NCBI GenBank assembly: GCA_033032865.1
Contig: JAWHQI010000257.1
Location: forward strand, 2,527,001 to 2,591,000
Reading direction: 5' to 3'
Origin: Dactylorhiza incarnata
Lineage: Eukaryota; Streptophyta; Magnoliopsida; Asparagales; Orchidaceae
Length of the DNA: 64,000 nucleotides
Shown here piece after piece: positions 52,000-61,903 of this stretch. Both the position numbers and the translations under genes were made by a program. Below the pieces are notes generated by a model. That model ran no database searches, was not told the origin of the DNA, and worked only from the letters and a program-made list of their open reading frames with translations. Every line of letters starts with the position of its first letter. Within the stretch, counting starts at the first letter, position 1.

Positions 52000-53290
52000 G
52001 ATTGCCAAGACTATAAAGAGGGGAGGGCTGGAGGCGCTTCAAGAGGGCTATCCGGGGCAGATTTCAGCATTCAGGAGCTGACTGGGGCTGTCCAGAAACA
52101 GGGACAGCAATTAGGAAGGTGTTGGGAGGTAGTTTTCAGCAATAAGCAACTGAGATTTGCTGTTCTGGAAGTCTGGACAGCAGCCTGGAGATTGGGGGTG
52201 GCTGTATGGGAGGGGAGGAGGCTCGGCAGGAGTTGTGGGTTGCTGTAAGGTGGCTGGGCAGCACTCAGGCAGCAGTTCCAGGGGGAGTTTTGGGCAGCAG
52301 TTCCGGGGGGAGGTTTTGGGGGCTGCTGGGAGTGGTAGAAGGTGGTTCCACGTGAGATTCTGAAGGAGAGGGCTGCTGTAGGGAAACAGGGAGAGGAGGT
52401 TCGGCTGTCAGGATGTTGAGGGAGTTAGAGGGCTGTCAGTTAGGGGGAGTTATAAGAGGTTCCATGTGAGAATTAATATGGGAATAAATGTGTGGATGAC
52501 AGCAATTTGTAGGGAAAATGGGGAGGAGTTATGGCTTGAAATTAGGAAATAACTCCTTTAATTTAGGAGGTGGAGTTAGTGGGTGGTTAGAGGTAGTTAT
52601 GGTGGTTAGGGGTAGTGGTGGAGGGTGGTGGCCGGAGCCGGTTGCCAGTGGTGGTGGAGGTGGTTGCCGGTGGTGGTGGAGGTCGTCGGAGACGTTTTCC
52701 GGCGATCGCCGGAAAACGTTAAATGTAGGAAATATGTAGAGGGGGTGTGGGAGGTCCACCGGAGATGGCCGGAGACGAACTCCGGTGATCGCCGGAGATG
52801 TTCTAAGGGATGTTGGGGGCTGTTTTTGGAGGAGAATTGGAGGGGTGCTGTTAGGTGGAGGAGGAGGAGGAGGAGCTGTTGGTGAATGGGGCTCCACGAC
52901 AAGGTGAGGGAGGAGGGAGATGGAGGGCTGTTTTGGGAGGAGGGAGGAGATGGCTGTTTGGGGAGGAGGGGGGCTGCCGGCGGCTTGTGGTGGAGGATGA
53001 TGATGGTGGACGACAAGGTGGTGGGGATTCCAAGGCTTCGCACCCGAAACTCGGCTTCGGCACCGAATGACCAAAGAATGGGCTTCAATACTCCATTCTT
53101 CAATGCCTAAAATGAGAGCCCCCACCCTCTATTTATAGACTCTAGGAGGCAACGAACGGCTATGATTGGCCGATCGTCCTGACTCAAAAAATACATAAAA
53201 ATACTACTCGAAATAAAAAATGACAAGAACAAAAACTGCTACGATCGTCGATCCGCATAAAATGAATGGTTCCGATTCCCCATCAGATAG
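52000..53290 (-). mobile_element. LTR relic, family A, copy 2
   Basis: On the minus strand: a TATTTTTTGAGTCAGGACGAT-like start, CCGTTCG, GTCTATAAATAGAGGG (TATA, about 53128-53143), TGGTCATTCGGTGCCGAAGC, then long CT- and CACC-rich sequence to about 52010. It matches copies at 22920-23690 and 54539-55924. The GGTGG-rich stretch (52560-53060) gives long opposing ORFs that are not genes; it includes an imperfect repeat of a CCGGAGAT..CCGGTGATCGCCGG phrase (52690-52800). Confidence 0.6.
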
Positions 53291-53362
53291 GACACAACGG
53301 AGACAAATGATCCATATAGCCGACCCCATTATAGTGGGATAAAAGCTTGAGTGTTGTTGTAT
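53291..53362 (+). mobile_element. RTE LINE 3' end fragment
   Basis: CCATATAGCCGACCCCATTA, TAGTGGGATAAAAGC and TTGAGTGTTGTTG match the 3' terminus of the LINE at 24139 (inverse of 24139-24200). Only the last 60 to 70 bases are present. Confidence 0.8.
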
Positions 53363-54538
53363 ATATTTTACTATTCACAAACTGTTTGCGAATCCTTCGA
53401 ATAAGAATAAAATTATTCGGATTCAAAAATTATTCGAATCCGAATTCGGATTCGAATTCGAAAAATACGAATTTTAATCGAATCTTCATGAATTTAATCC
53501 CGAATTATTCACAAACAATACTATTTGTAAACAACCCTACTTGTGACAACGACATTTGTGTAAATACCATACTCCAAAATCTGAAGTGCAACAAAGTAAA
53601 TCATGCAAAATGAAAATGCGAGATAAAATATCAACTCCCCTGTAAGACCGTCTGGATTCTGGAAGATCTCGCTGGCCTGCTCGATTTGGTTCAAAGCGTG
53701 GTACCCTAAATGTGTAAACTCGCCAGGTACGCCTTGCTGACCCCAATCATCTTATTCCGTAACAAAGCTTCTCGACGACATGTGAGGAAGATGATGTTGG
53801 ATGTTCCACAATCATGTCAATTGAGACACTAGCTGAATAGGGCACCAACTAGTCGAGAAACCCAACAAGTACATGATCGAAGCCCGTGTGAATAATCATG
53901 CAATGAGCCATGCTCAAGGTATGCATAAAGTGAAGAATAATCACGTTGATGCTTTAAGAATGAAAGAGCTAGATCGACATGGCTCAACATATGGAGCGAG
54001 ATCAACATAAGAAAGAATTTCAGGATGCTCGAGGATGAGCCATAAGAAGATGAGGAGACACTCAAATTCAGAGGGAGTGGAACCTGGCGGGTTGAGGGTT
54101 GTGTCGAGGAAGACTGCTAGTGTTTGCTATTGGAAGAAACATGCGGAGTTGTCTATCAATTAATATCAATTGTCTGGAAGCAGTATTGTTCACTTCAGGT
54201 GGTATCTATCTGAGCAATAATGCTCGTCGATTTTGCGTTTACTGGAAGTACCGCTCGTAGCCATATCTATTGGGGTAGTTTGTCGAAATGAGACATATCG
54301 ATCAATTTGAATTTCGCCAATCGTGGTCTTGGAAGTGCACGTTGACGAAGGCGTCAATTTGATCAAGCCTAAACTATGATCGGTATCTCATTTGGAGAAG
54401 GCTCGATGGAAGCACTAAATATATTGATATATTGACAATGTGATGTGGATGATGGTGCATGACCCATAAGGGTCTACACGCTCGACCAAGGAACCGCTAG
54501 TGACAATCACGACTATTTATATCAAGCGAGTCGCCGAT
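53363..54538. other. MITE-like AT-rich repeat and unrecognised sequence
   Basis: 53366-53540 holds ATTCACAAACTGTTTGCGAAT (a near-palindrome), then many ATTCGAATCCG units and a final TTCACAAACAATACTATTTG. From about 53630 to 54538 the sequence is unique with no recognisable coding; it may be the interior of a degraded retrotransposon. Confidence 0.4.
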
Positions 54539-55209
54539 TGTTGAATTTTAGTATTTTATTTTGTATTTTTTGAATTTTATTTTATATGTTTTTTGAGGTC
54601 ATCATGATCGGAGAATCATGACCGTTCATGGACCCTCTTTAGTCTGTAAATAGAGATAGAAGACTCATTTGTTGAGTATTAAAAGATAGAGAGAAAAATC
54701 CTTTTTCTCATCCCCAATGGCACAACTGGAATCCGAGTGCGATGCTTGGGATACCTCCCTCCCCTCATCTCCCTTGGTGGGCCACCTCTCACCCCTCCTC
54801 CCTAATTCTGGCCATCGCCTTACCTCCAAATCAATATCTGACCACCCTCCTCTTCACACCACTTTCCTCCCACCTTAGTCAGCCCTCCACAACCTCAATC
54901 CCATCCATTTTAGTTTTTCGGCGTTCACCACCACCACCACCTCCGACCACCACCACCTTCGACCACCACCACTGGCCACCCTTGGGCCTTGGCCGACCAC
55001 CCCTTCTCACCCCATTACTTCATAACTCCCAAGCCACCTCCCCACTCGTAACTACCTCCTAAAATCTAGCCTACAACTCCTATAAGTACTCCCACCCCTC
55101 ATTCCCCCACTACCCCCTTTATTTCTTTTCCCACTTGCATTATCCCAAGCAGCGCTCAAATCCCTCCACCAATCCCACTCTTACCTAATACGCTAAATCG
55201 AGATCCCCC

Positions 55210-55246
<37 letters not shown>

Positions 55247-55924
55247 AATAAAAATAAAATAAACATAATAACGTGTCACAATCCTACCCTCCCTCTCAAC
55301 CACCTTATTTCCCTCTCCACAACTCTGCCCAGCCAGTAAACATGCAGCTGACACCTCCCTCTACTGGTTTGCACCTCATCCAGCTCCTCGCAACCTCCGA
55401 TTCTTAGCCGACAACCTACAAGGTTCTGCTGCCGGCCATTACAACTCTCACAACAACCTACACTAGCAGTTTCCCGCCCCTCTAGGAGTGACTGCCTCCA
55501 CCTTTGGCAACCCTTGCACAACCCCCAACTCCACCAACAGTTCTCCCATTTCCTCTCAACTCATATTACCATTTCCCCTCTTCAAGAATTGCTTCGTAGT
55601 TCAGAAATACCGCTGCCCATCAGTCCAAATTTAGTTTGGTGCTTCATCTCCAGCCACCGACAACTCATCTAACATACATCAAGCCTTGTACTTCATAGCA
55701 TTGCAAATTTATAGTTTGATTGCATTGATTTTGTGTTGAATATAATACTAATTCGCAGTTTAGTTTGTAATCGTTATGACAAGGAATCCCGTGACTTGCC
55801 TGACTTTGTTCATTCAAGCCTTGTTGTGTCATATATTTTTTTTAATTTCTTTTACTGCAAGTGTAGTTACCGGTTACATGTCTCATTCTTATAGTTGACC
55901 TTTACTTCGTTAGATCGTCCTGCA
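54539..55924 (+). mobile_element. LTR, family A, copy 3, with adjoining primer site
   Basis: It starts TGTTGAATTTTAG, passes CATCATGATCGGAGAATCATG, a decayed TATA (CTGTAAATAGAG) and a long CCACC-rich part, and ends about TCCTGCA. TTATATCAGAGCTAGG directly follows (55931-55946), resembling the primer-binding site TGGTATCAGAGC. (AAAT)n lies at 55213-55250. It is inverted relative to copy 2. Confidence 0.6.
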
Positions 55925-56546
55925 TTAGTTTTATATCAGAGCTAGGTTCGGTATTAGTCTAGGATACACATGACTAAACTCTATAGATCATCCATGTCAT
56001 ATCATAGTAGTCCTTGCTATTCTTCTCCTCTATTTGAGGAACCGTTCGTCCATGCTCGACCCCATAGAGTTCTTTCAGAGAGATCTTCGTATTTTTACGA
56101 TGATCATCATCATTCTCAGCCCATGTTTACGAGAGATATCATTATTATTCATCTCCTTATTTGAGGATCCAAAATCACATTATGTTCAACCTCACGGAGC
56201 TTCTCCTAGGATGTTGACGCACCTTTATGATGATCATCCTCATTTTCACCCCTCTGTTAGTAGGAATCAAGTTAATTCATCGACACGACCCGATGTTTAT
56301 CAGGAGTTTCATATATGTCGTTATCATGAAAATGTCACTAAGACTGAGATGTCGACTGCTGACTTTCAAAAACTTATGTTAGCTCATTTTATTCGCATAT
56401 GCTCTTAATTTGATCACATTAGAAATTACTTAAAACACATAAATGCTAGGTTCATTGTAATATTATCTAAGAGATTGGGTCACACCCCTCCTTCCACAAC
56501 CCAACATGTTGCGAAGAATCCACCTTTGGATAGTGAGAATGAGTAT
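55925..56546 (+). other. Interior of the family A element, left part
   Basis: Overlapping short ORFs (55970-56164, 56034-56408) are rich in His, Ser and Asp (YDDHHHSQP, YDDHPHFHP) and match no known gag. The segment ends where the 56547-61903 element was inserted; similar DYLYDHH-like wording at about 62470 suggests the interior resumes on the other side. Confidence 0.4.
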
Positions 56547-56978
56547 TGTTGGCACTAAAAATGTATCAAGCCCACACTTGCTCAAGCCGAAGCATGAGGG
56601 GGGGAAATTGTTGGGTGGTCGATTACTTTAAGCCACAACTGAAGGAGTAAGAGAGGGAGAAAGGAGATGGCCGCGAGCAGGAAAGAGGTCGCCTGAGATC
56701 GCTGGAAGCTGAAGTCACTGAGGTCGCCGAGGGAGATCGCCTAGGCAAGGGGGAAGATCGCCCAGGCAAGGGGGAAGATCACCCAGGCAAGAAAGGAACT
56801 CGCCCGGGCAAGGGGGAGATGTCGCCGCGGTCTCAAAATTTGAGACCGCTCAAGTCACAGGCTGGGGGCAGGAAACTCCCCGAAGTCCCTTTCCTGGTAC
56901 CCTTGCCCCTCTATTTATAGACGCGGGGACCTGCCCAAACAGGCAGGTCCAGGAATGACGGGCTGCCCGGGATACATG

Positions 56979-57461
56979 CTTAGTTATTAAAGGCGCAAGG
57001 CGCACCAAGGCGCAAGGCGCACCAAGGCGCAAGGCGCACCAAGGCGCAAAGGGGTCTTGGAGCCTAGACGCAAGGCTCAAGGCGCAGGCGCGCGCCTGAC
57101 GAAGGAAAGGCGCAACTATATTCGGTTTAAATAATCTGCATCAAACACCACTTCATCTTCTTAATCGAATTTTTCATCTATTCTACTAATTAGTAATTCA
57201 TTACTATCATTTATATCTCTTAAAAAATAGAATTAATGTGATCACTTGCATCATATCTCAGTCTCAACGCTCGATTATGTTTCACAAACACTCAATCATG
57301 CAAAAAAATATTTATTTCTTACATTATTTCTTAATTTATTTTGATTTTTTTTTACAATAGAAATTGCACCTAGACATGTCTTTTCTGTTTCAAACGCGCA
57401 AAAAGGCGCAAACCTCTGAGCCTGGTGAGCCTTGAGCCTTAGGCGCGCCTTTAACAATTAG
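56979..57461. mobile_element. Mutator-like MITE nested in the LTR (TSD GGATACATG)
   Basis: The 483-bp insertion is absent from the other LTR. GGATACATG stands on each side (56970-56978 and 57462-57470), a 9-bp duplication typical of Mutator. The ends CTTAGTTATTAAAGGCGC and GCGCGCCTTTAACAATTAG are inverted. The left arm holds AAGGCGCAAGGCGCACC tandem repeats. Confidence 0.92.
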
Positions 57462-57483
57462 GGATACATGCGACCGACAGGAG

Positions 57484-57905
57484 GGAGATCGCTCACGGGG
57501 AGACCGCCCAAGGGGAGATCGCCTACGGGAGATCACCCAGGGGGAGATCGCCCAGAGGAGATCTCCCGGCGGGAGATCGCCTAGGGGGAGATTGCCCACG
57601 AGGAGATCGCCTACGGTCAGAGGAGATCGCCCAAGGGGAGACCGTCCACATGGAGATCGCCCAAGGGGAGATCGCCCAGGGGAGATTGCCCAGGTGGAGA
57701 TCGTCCACGGGGAGACCGCCTGGGGGGAGATCGCCCAGGGGGAGATCGCCCAGGGGGAGATCGCCCACGGGGAGATCGCCTAGGGGAGATCGCCTAGGGG
57801 GAGATCGCCCACGGGGAGACCGTCCTAGGGGAGATCGCCTACGGGATATCGCCCAAGGGAGATCGCCTAGGGAAGAGGGGCGAGATCGCCCGAGACGCTG
57901 CTGAG
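57484..57905. repeat. GAGATCGCC 15-bp-type tandem array (3' LTR copy)
   Basis: About 25 variants of GGGGAGATCGCCCAG, 14-16 bp each. Both strands give long ORFs (GDLPLGDLP on one, GRSPRGRSP on the other). The other LTR has its counterpart at 61440-61800. Confidence 0.92.
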
Positions 57906-58174
57906 ACCGCCTAGTATCTCCGAAATCGCCTGGTGCCTGAAAAAGGTCAGCTTGGAGGTGATCGCCGATTTCTGGGTAAATATGATCCCCGCATTTTTTC
58001 AAGTTTTGATTTTTTTTTTGAAAAATTAGAACTTATCCACGAGAATCGAGATCCACTTTTCCTGTTAAGACAAAATGCGTATATAAAAGGTATATGTACA
58101 TGTGGGAACTTGCTAGTGCCTGTAGAGAGCTTGCAAACATTTACTTTCCCTTCTGCAAAATATTACGAGAGAAC

Positions 58175-59080
58175 CTGAGGAGAACTAGTGAACTCCTCCT
58201 TATCTCTGCAAAAAGAGCAGTCAAAGCATGTATAAAAGAAACATATTACACGAGTACTCGAAGAGAACTCGCGACCACCTGCTTAGCTCTGCAAAAGAGT
58301 AGTCAAAGCAGGTATGAAAGAAACATATTACACGAGTACCTGAAAAGAACTCGCAGACACCTGCTTATCTCTACAAAAGAGTAGTCAAAGCAGGTATGAA
58401 AGGAACATATTACACGAGTACCTGAAGAGACCTCACAGACACCTGTTTCTATCTGTAAAAAGATATAAGAACAAGTATTGAAAATTTAATACGCGAGTAC
58501 CTGAAGGAAAACTCGCGAACACCTGCTTCTATCTGAAGAAACTCGCGAACACCTGTTTCTTTCTGTAAAAAGATATAAGAACAGGTATAGAAAGTTTAAT
58601 ACACGAGTACCTGAAGAAAACTCGCGAACACCTGTTTCTATCTGTAAAAAGATATAAGAACATATATAGAAAATTTAATACGCGAGTACCTGAAGAAAAC
58701 TCGCGAACACCTGTTTCTATCTGTAAAAAGATATAAGAACAGGTATAGAAAATTTAATACGCGAGTACCTGAAGGAAAACTCGCAAACACCTGTTTCTAT
58801 CTGTAAAAAGAGATAAGAACATGTATAGAAAATTTAATACATGAGTACCTGAAGGAAAACTCGCGAACACCTGTTTCTATTTGTAAAAAGATATAAGAAC
58901 ATGTATAGAAAATTTAATACGTGAGTACCTGAAGGAAAATTCGGGAACACCTGTTTCTATCTGTAATAAGATATAGGAACATGTATAGAAAATTTAATAC
59001 GCGAGTACCTGAAGGAAACTCGCGAACACCTGTTTATCTCTGCAGAAGAACATAAAAACAGGTGTATACATAAAAAGACA
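58175..59080. repeat. 80-bp tandem array inside the gag-only element
   Basis: About ten units of roughly 80 bp containing CGCGAGTACCTGAAGGAAAAC, CTCGCGAACACCTGTTTCTA and AAAGATATAAGAACAGGTAT. The first units are shorter on AT and more diverged; the last seven are most alike, suggesting recent expansion on the right side. Confidence 0.9.
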
Positions 59081-59334
59081 TGTCAGGTAGCAAAAACAAC
59101 TTGTTGATACCTGCTTTATCTACACTTGAAGTGTATAGGAAATAACATCTCATTTCTGGATAAGAAACTGAAAGGTATTCATACTTATTGTAGAGGAAAA
59201 CCTTACATTGCAACTTTACTTAATCGGGCTGGCCACTAGAAAGTGATTTTATAGCAAAGATTGAATTGGGGTGATCATAGCAAGGAGGGCTTATTGCCAA
59301 GCAAGAATTAGGGTTAGGGCGACCACGACAAGGT

Positions 59335-59760
59335 GGGTTTATTGCGAAAGAGAGAAGCTAAGACGACCACTGAAAAGTGAGTTTATTGCCAGAGAAGAGA
59401 TGCTAAGGCGACCACTGAAAAGTGGGTTTATTGCCAGAGAAGAGAAGCTAAGGCGACCACTGAAAAACGGGTTTATTGCCAGAGAAGAGAAGCTAAGGCG
59501 ACCACTGAAAAGTAGGTTTATTGCCAGAGAAGAGAAGCTAAGGCGACTACTGAAAAGTTGGTTTATTGCTAGAGAAGAGAAGCTAAGACGACCACTGAAA
59601 AATGGGTTTATTGCCAGAGAAGAGAAGCTAAAGCGACCACTGAAAAATGAGTTTATTGCCAGAGAAGAGACTGTGGCGACCACTGAAAAGTGGGTTTATT
59701 GCCAGAGAGAGGAACTAAGGCGACCACTGAAAAGTGTGTTTATTGCCAGATCATCTTTAT
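59335..59760. repeat. 45-bp tandem array inside the gag-only element
   Basis: About nine units of 45 bp, each with GCGACCACTGAAAAGTGGGT, TTATTGCCAG and AGAAGAGAAGCTAAG. The unit is a multiple of three, giving a 187-codon plus-strand ORF with REEKLRRPLKSGFIA repeats and a 114-codon minus-strand ORF with SSLAINPFFSGRLSF repeats. The final units lose a few bases. Confidence 0.92.
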
Positions 59761-59917
59761 ATAATTCTCATCTATGCAAACAACTGAAAAGGCAAGCTAA
59801 TACAACCATAATTGAAAGAACTTCAGGAAGATAAATCTAACCACCAAAAGATCTCGAGAGTAGTTCCAACGTTGAATGAATATTGGTCATAACCTGAGAA
59901 GACCCATAGCTAGACTT

Positions 59918-60121
59918 TTAAGCAATGTATTTTCGCAGCTCACCTTCCATAAGCAATTTCTCAACATGCTTGCGAAGAGCTCGACACCTTTCTGTATCGT
60001 GACCAACACTCAGGTGATATTGACAAAATAAACTCTTATGAGAGCTCCTATAATCAGGTCGTAGAAGGGGAGGTCTCATAAAATCTGGCTTTTCCTGAAT
60101 AATTTGAAGAACTTCTTCCAT
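59918..60121 (-). pseudogene. Tat-type gag, C-terminal knuckle part
   Basis: The stretch reads LFCQYHLSVGHDTERCRALR then KHVEKLLMEGELRKYI, the characteristic Tat/Ogre gag region around the C-x2-H...GHDT..C pattern. It ends at a stop shortly after, where an autonomous element would continue into protease. The frame to the capsid ORF at 60295 is broken. Confidence 0.85.
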
Positions 60122-60294
60122 AAAGATAATTAAATTTGTATGTTCTTTTTGAGATCCCCTTTACCTGTATGTGCTAGGAGGAACATATGACTCTAGCTAT
60201 TTCGATTGCTGAAGATTTCGAGGAGCAGATGAATGCCTGTGACCATAATATTTTTCATGCTGTTACTCCAGGTGGTTGGATTCTTGATTGCTTT

Positions 60295-60753
60295 CTAACA
60301 AACGGTTGCCATGACCGATAAGAGGGCAGCTATGAAGTGACTTCTCTTTCTGCTAACGTACCATTTGAAAGAGAGAGGAGATGAAATCCGGGTTTGCATT
60401 TCCCCTTCGATGAAGCTGTTAGCTCTACCAATAAGGTCTTTATAAGACTTAGGTGGATCACGGTTTACTTCAAATCTAAACAATCCTTGTTGGAGGCCGC
60501 ATGTTAAGGCCAATAGATACATGTCCTGATTAACGTCAACGATATCGAGAACTTCTTTTTGGAACCGATCAACGAAATGAGCAAGAGTCTCACTATCTCT
60601 TTGTCTGATCTGAAAGAGTGCCGCTGGATCTCTTTTCCGCTTCTTCAAAGCAGCGAACCTCAAGAGAAGTTCCCTTCGAAGATCCGCGAAACAGGAAATT
60701 GATCGAGGTGACCACTTATAGAACCATTCTCTAGCTTGACCGTCAAAGGTCAT
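60295..60753 (-). CDS. Tat-type gag capsid domain (Retrotrans_gag)
   Basis: The 152-codon stretch starts MTFDGQAREWFYKWSPRSIS, continues FADLRRELLLRFAALKKRKR, LFQIRQRDSETLAHFVDRF and SYKDLIGRANSFIEGEM, a complete Retrotrans_gag core. It is homologous to the gag remnant at 157-330. The true start is upstream of the Met chosen here (60830-60754 may encode more N-terminal residues), so it is one part of a broken or spliced gag. Confidence 0.85.
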   Translation of the reverse strand: MTFDGQAREWFYKWSPRSISCFADLRRELLLRFAALKKRKRDPAALFQIRQRDSETLAHFVDRFQKEVLDIVDVNQDMYLLALTCGLQQGLFRFEVNRDPPKSYKDLIGRANSFIEGEMQTRISSPLSFKWYVSRKRSHFIAALLSVMATVC

Positions 60754-61018
60754 GACAAGAAGCTTGCACCTGATGCCATCCGATTTCGCTCTTAACGTTG
60801 CAGCTGACTCAAAGGCTTGAAGGTGGGAGGCTGGATCTTCTCCTCCTGAGATGGAGGACCCCGAGCCGGTGCCGAAAAGCTATTGTGGGCTGAAAATGGA
60901 TAAGCGGCTCAAAAGTTATGACTGTTTTAAGTTTGGTAGTATTTTAGCCTAAATTCTGCATCTTCATCGCAACTGCTGTTCATCAACCACTCAATATTTG
61001 AAGGTCGCGTGTTAGTTC

Positions 61019-61903
61019 TGTTGACACAAAAAATGTACCAAGCCTACACTTGCTCAAGCCGAAGGATGAGGGGGGAAACTGTTGGGTGGTCGGTTACTTT
61101 GTGCTACTACTGAAGGAGTAAGAGCGGGAGAAAGGAGATGGCCGCGAGCAGGAAATAGGTCGCCTGAGATCGCTGGAAGCTGAAGTCACTGAGGTCGCCG
61201 AGGGAGATCGCCCAGGCAAGGGGGAAGATCGCCCAGGCAAGGAAGGAGCTCGCCCAGACAAGGGGGAGAGTTCGCCGCGGTCTCAAAACTTGAGACCGCT
61301 CAAGTCACAGGCTGGGGGATGAAAACTCCCTGAAGTCCCTTTCCTGGTACCCCTGCCCCTCTATTTATAGACGCAGGGACCTGCCCAAACGGGCAGGTCC
61401 AGGAATCACGGTCTGCCCGAGATACATGCGACCGGCAGGAGGGAGATCACCCAAGGGGAGATCGCCCACGGGGAGACTGCCCAAGGGGAGATCGCCTACG
61501 TGAGATTGCCCAGGGGGAGATAGCCCAGAGGAGATCGCCCAGGGGGAGATCGCCTGCGGGAGATCGCCCAGAGGGAGATCGCTTAGGGGGAGATTGCCCA
61601 CGAGGAGATCGCTCAGGGGGAGATCGCCCATGGGGAGACCGCCCAGGGGGAGATCGCCTACGGGAGATCGCCAGGGGGAGATCGCCCAGGGGGAGATCGC
61701 CCACGGGGAGATCGCCCAGGGGAGGTCGCCCACAGGGAGACCGCCGAGGGGGAGATCGCCTACGAGAGATCGCCCAAGGGAGATCGCCCAGGGAAGGGGG
61801 GTGAGATCGCCCGGGACGCTGCTGAGACCGCCTGCGATCTCCGAAATCGCCTGGTACCTGAAAAAGGTCAGCTTGGAGGTGATCGCCGATTTCTGGGTAA
61901 ACA
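61019..61903 (-). repeat. 5' LTR of the gag-only element
   Basis: This 885-bp partner of 56547-57982 contains the TATA box CTATAAATAGAGG (minus strand), the GAGATCGCC array (61440-61800) and the conserved end GATTTCTGGGTAAACA next to target duplication AGTAT. Confidence 0.9.

Larger units (their letters stand above)
56547..57982 (-). repeat. 3' LTR of the gag-only element, interrupted by a MITE
   Basis: It starts TGTTGGCAC; the right LTR starts TGTTGACAC. The last bases are GGTAAATA where the right LTR has GGTAAACA, so the canonical CA end mutated. Without the 483-bp insertion it is about 950 bp, close to the 885-bp partner; remaining differences are in the GAGATCGCC array. Confidence 0.88.
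56547..61903 (-). mobile_element. Non-autonomous Gypsy (Tat/Ogre-like gag only) element with internal satellites (TSD AGTAT)
   Basis: LTRs 56547-57982 and 61019-61903 share their full layout. AGTAT flanks both ends (56542-56546 and 61904-61908). Minus-strand TATA boxes (CTATAAATAGAGG, 56912-56927 and 61357-61372) set the orientation. The interior contains gag fragments but no protease, RT or integrase, plus an 80-bp array and a 45-bp array. The left LTR is longer because of a MITE. An autonomous Tat/Ogre partner would be needed; remains of one are at 1-3125. Confidence 0.88.

Noticed and set aside
52529..53125. Pro/His-rich minus-strand ORF as a proline-rich protein gene
   Set aside because: It lies in the GGTGG/CCACC-rich part of an LTR relic, and both strands are open.
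57484..58002. Possible CRISPR-like array of regularly spaced GAGATCGCC repeats
   Set aside because: There are no unique spacers; the array is contiguous, lies inside a plant LTR and has a twin in the other LTR.
59271..59834. 187-codon plus-strand ORF with 15-residue repeats as a protein gene
   Set aside because: It is the 45-bp satellite translated; the opposite strand is open too and no start context or domain supports it.
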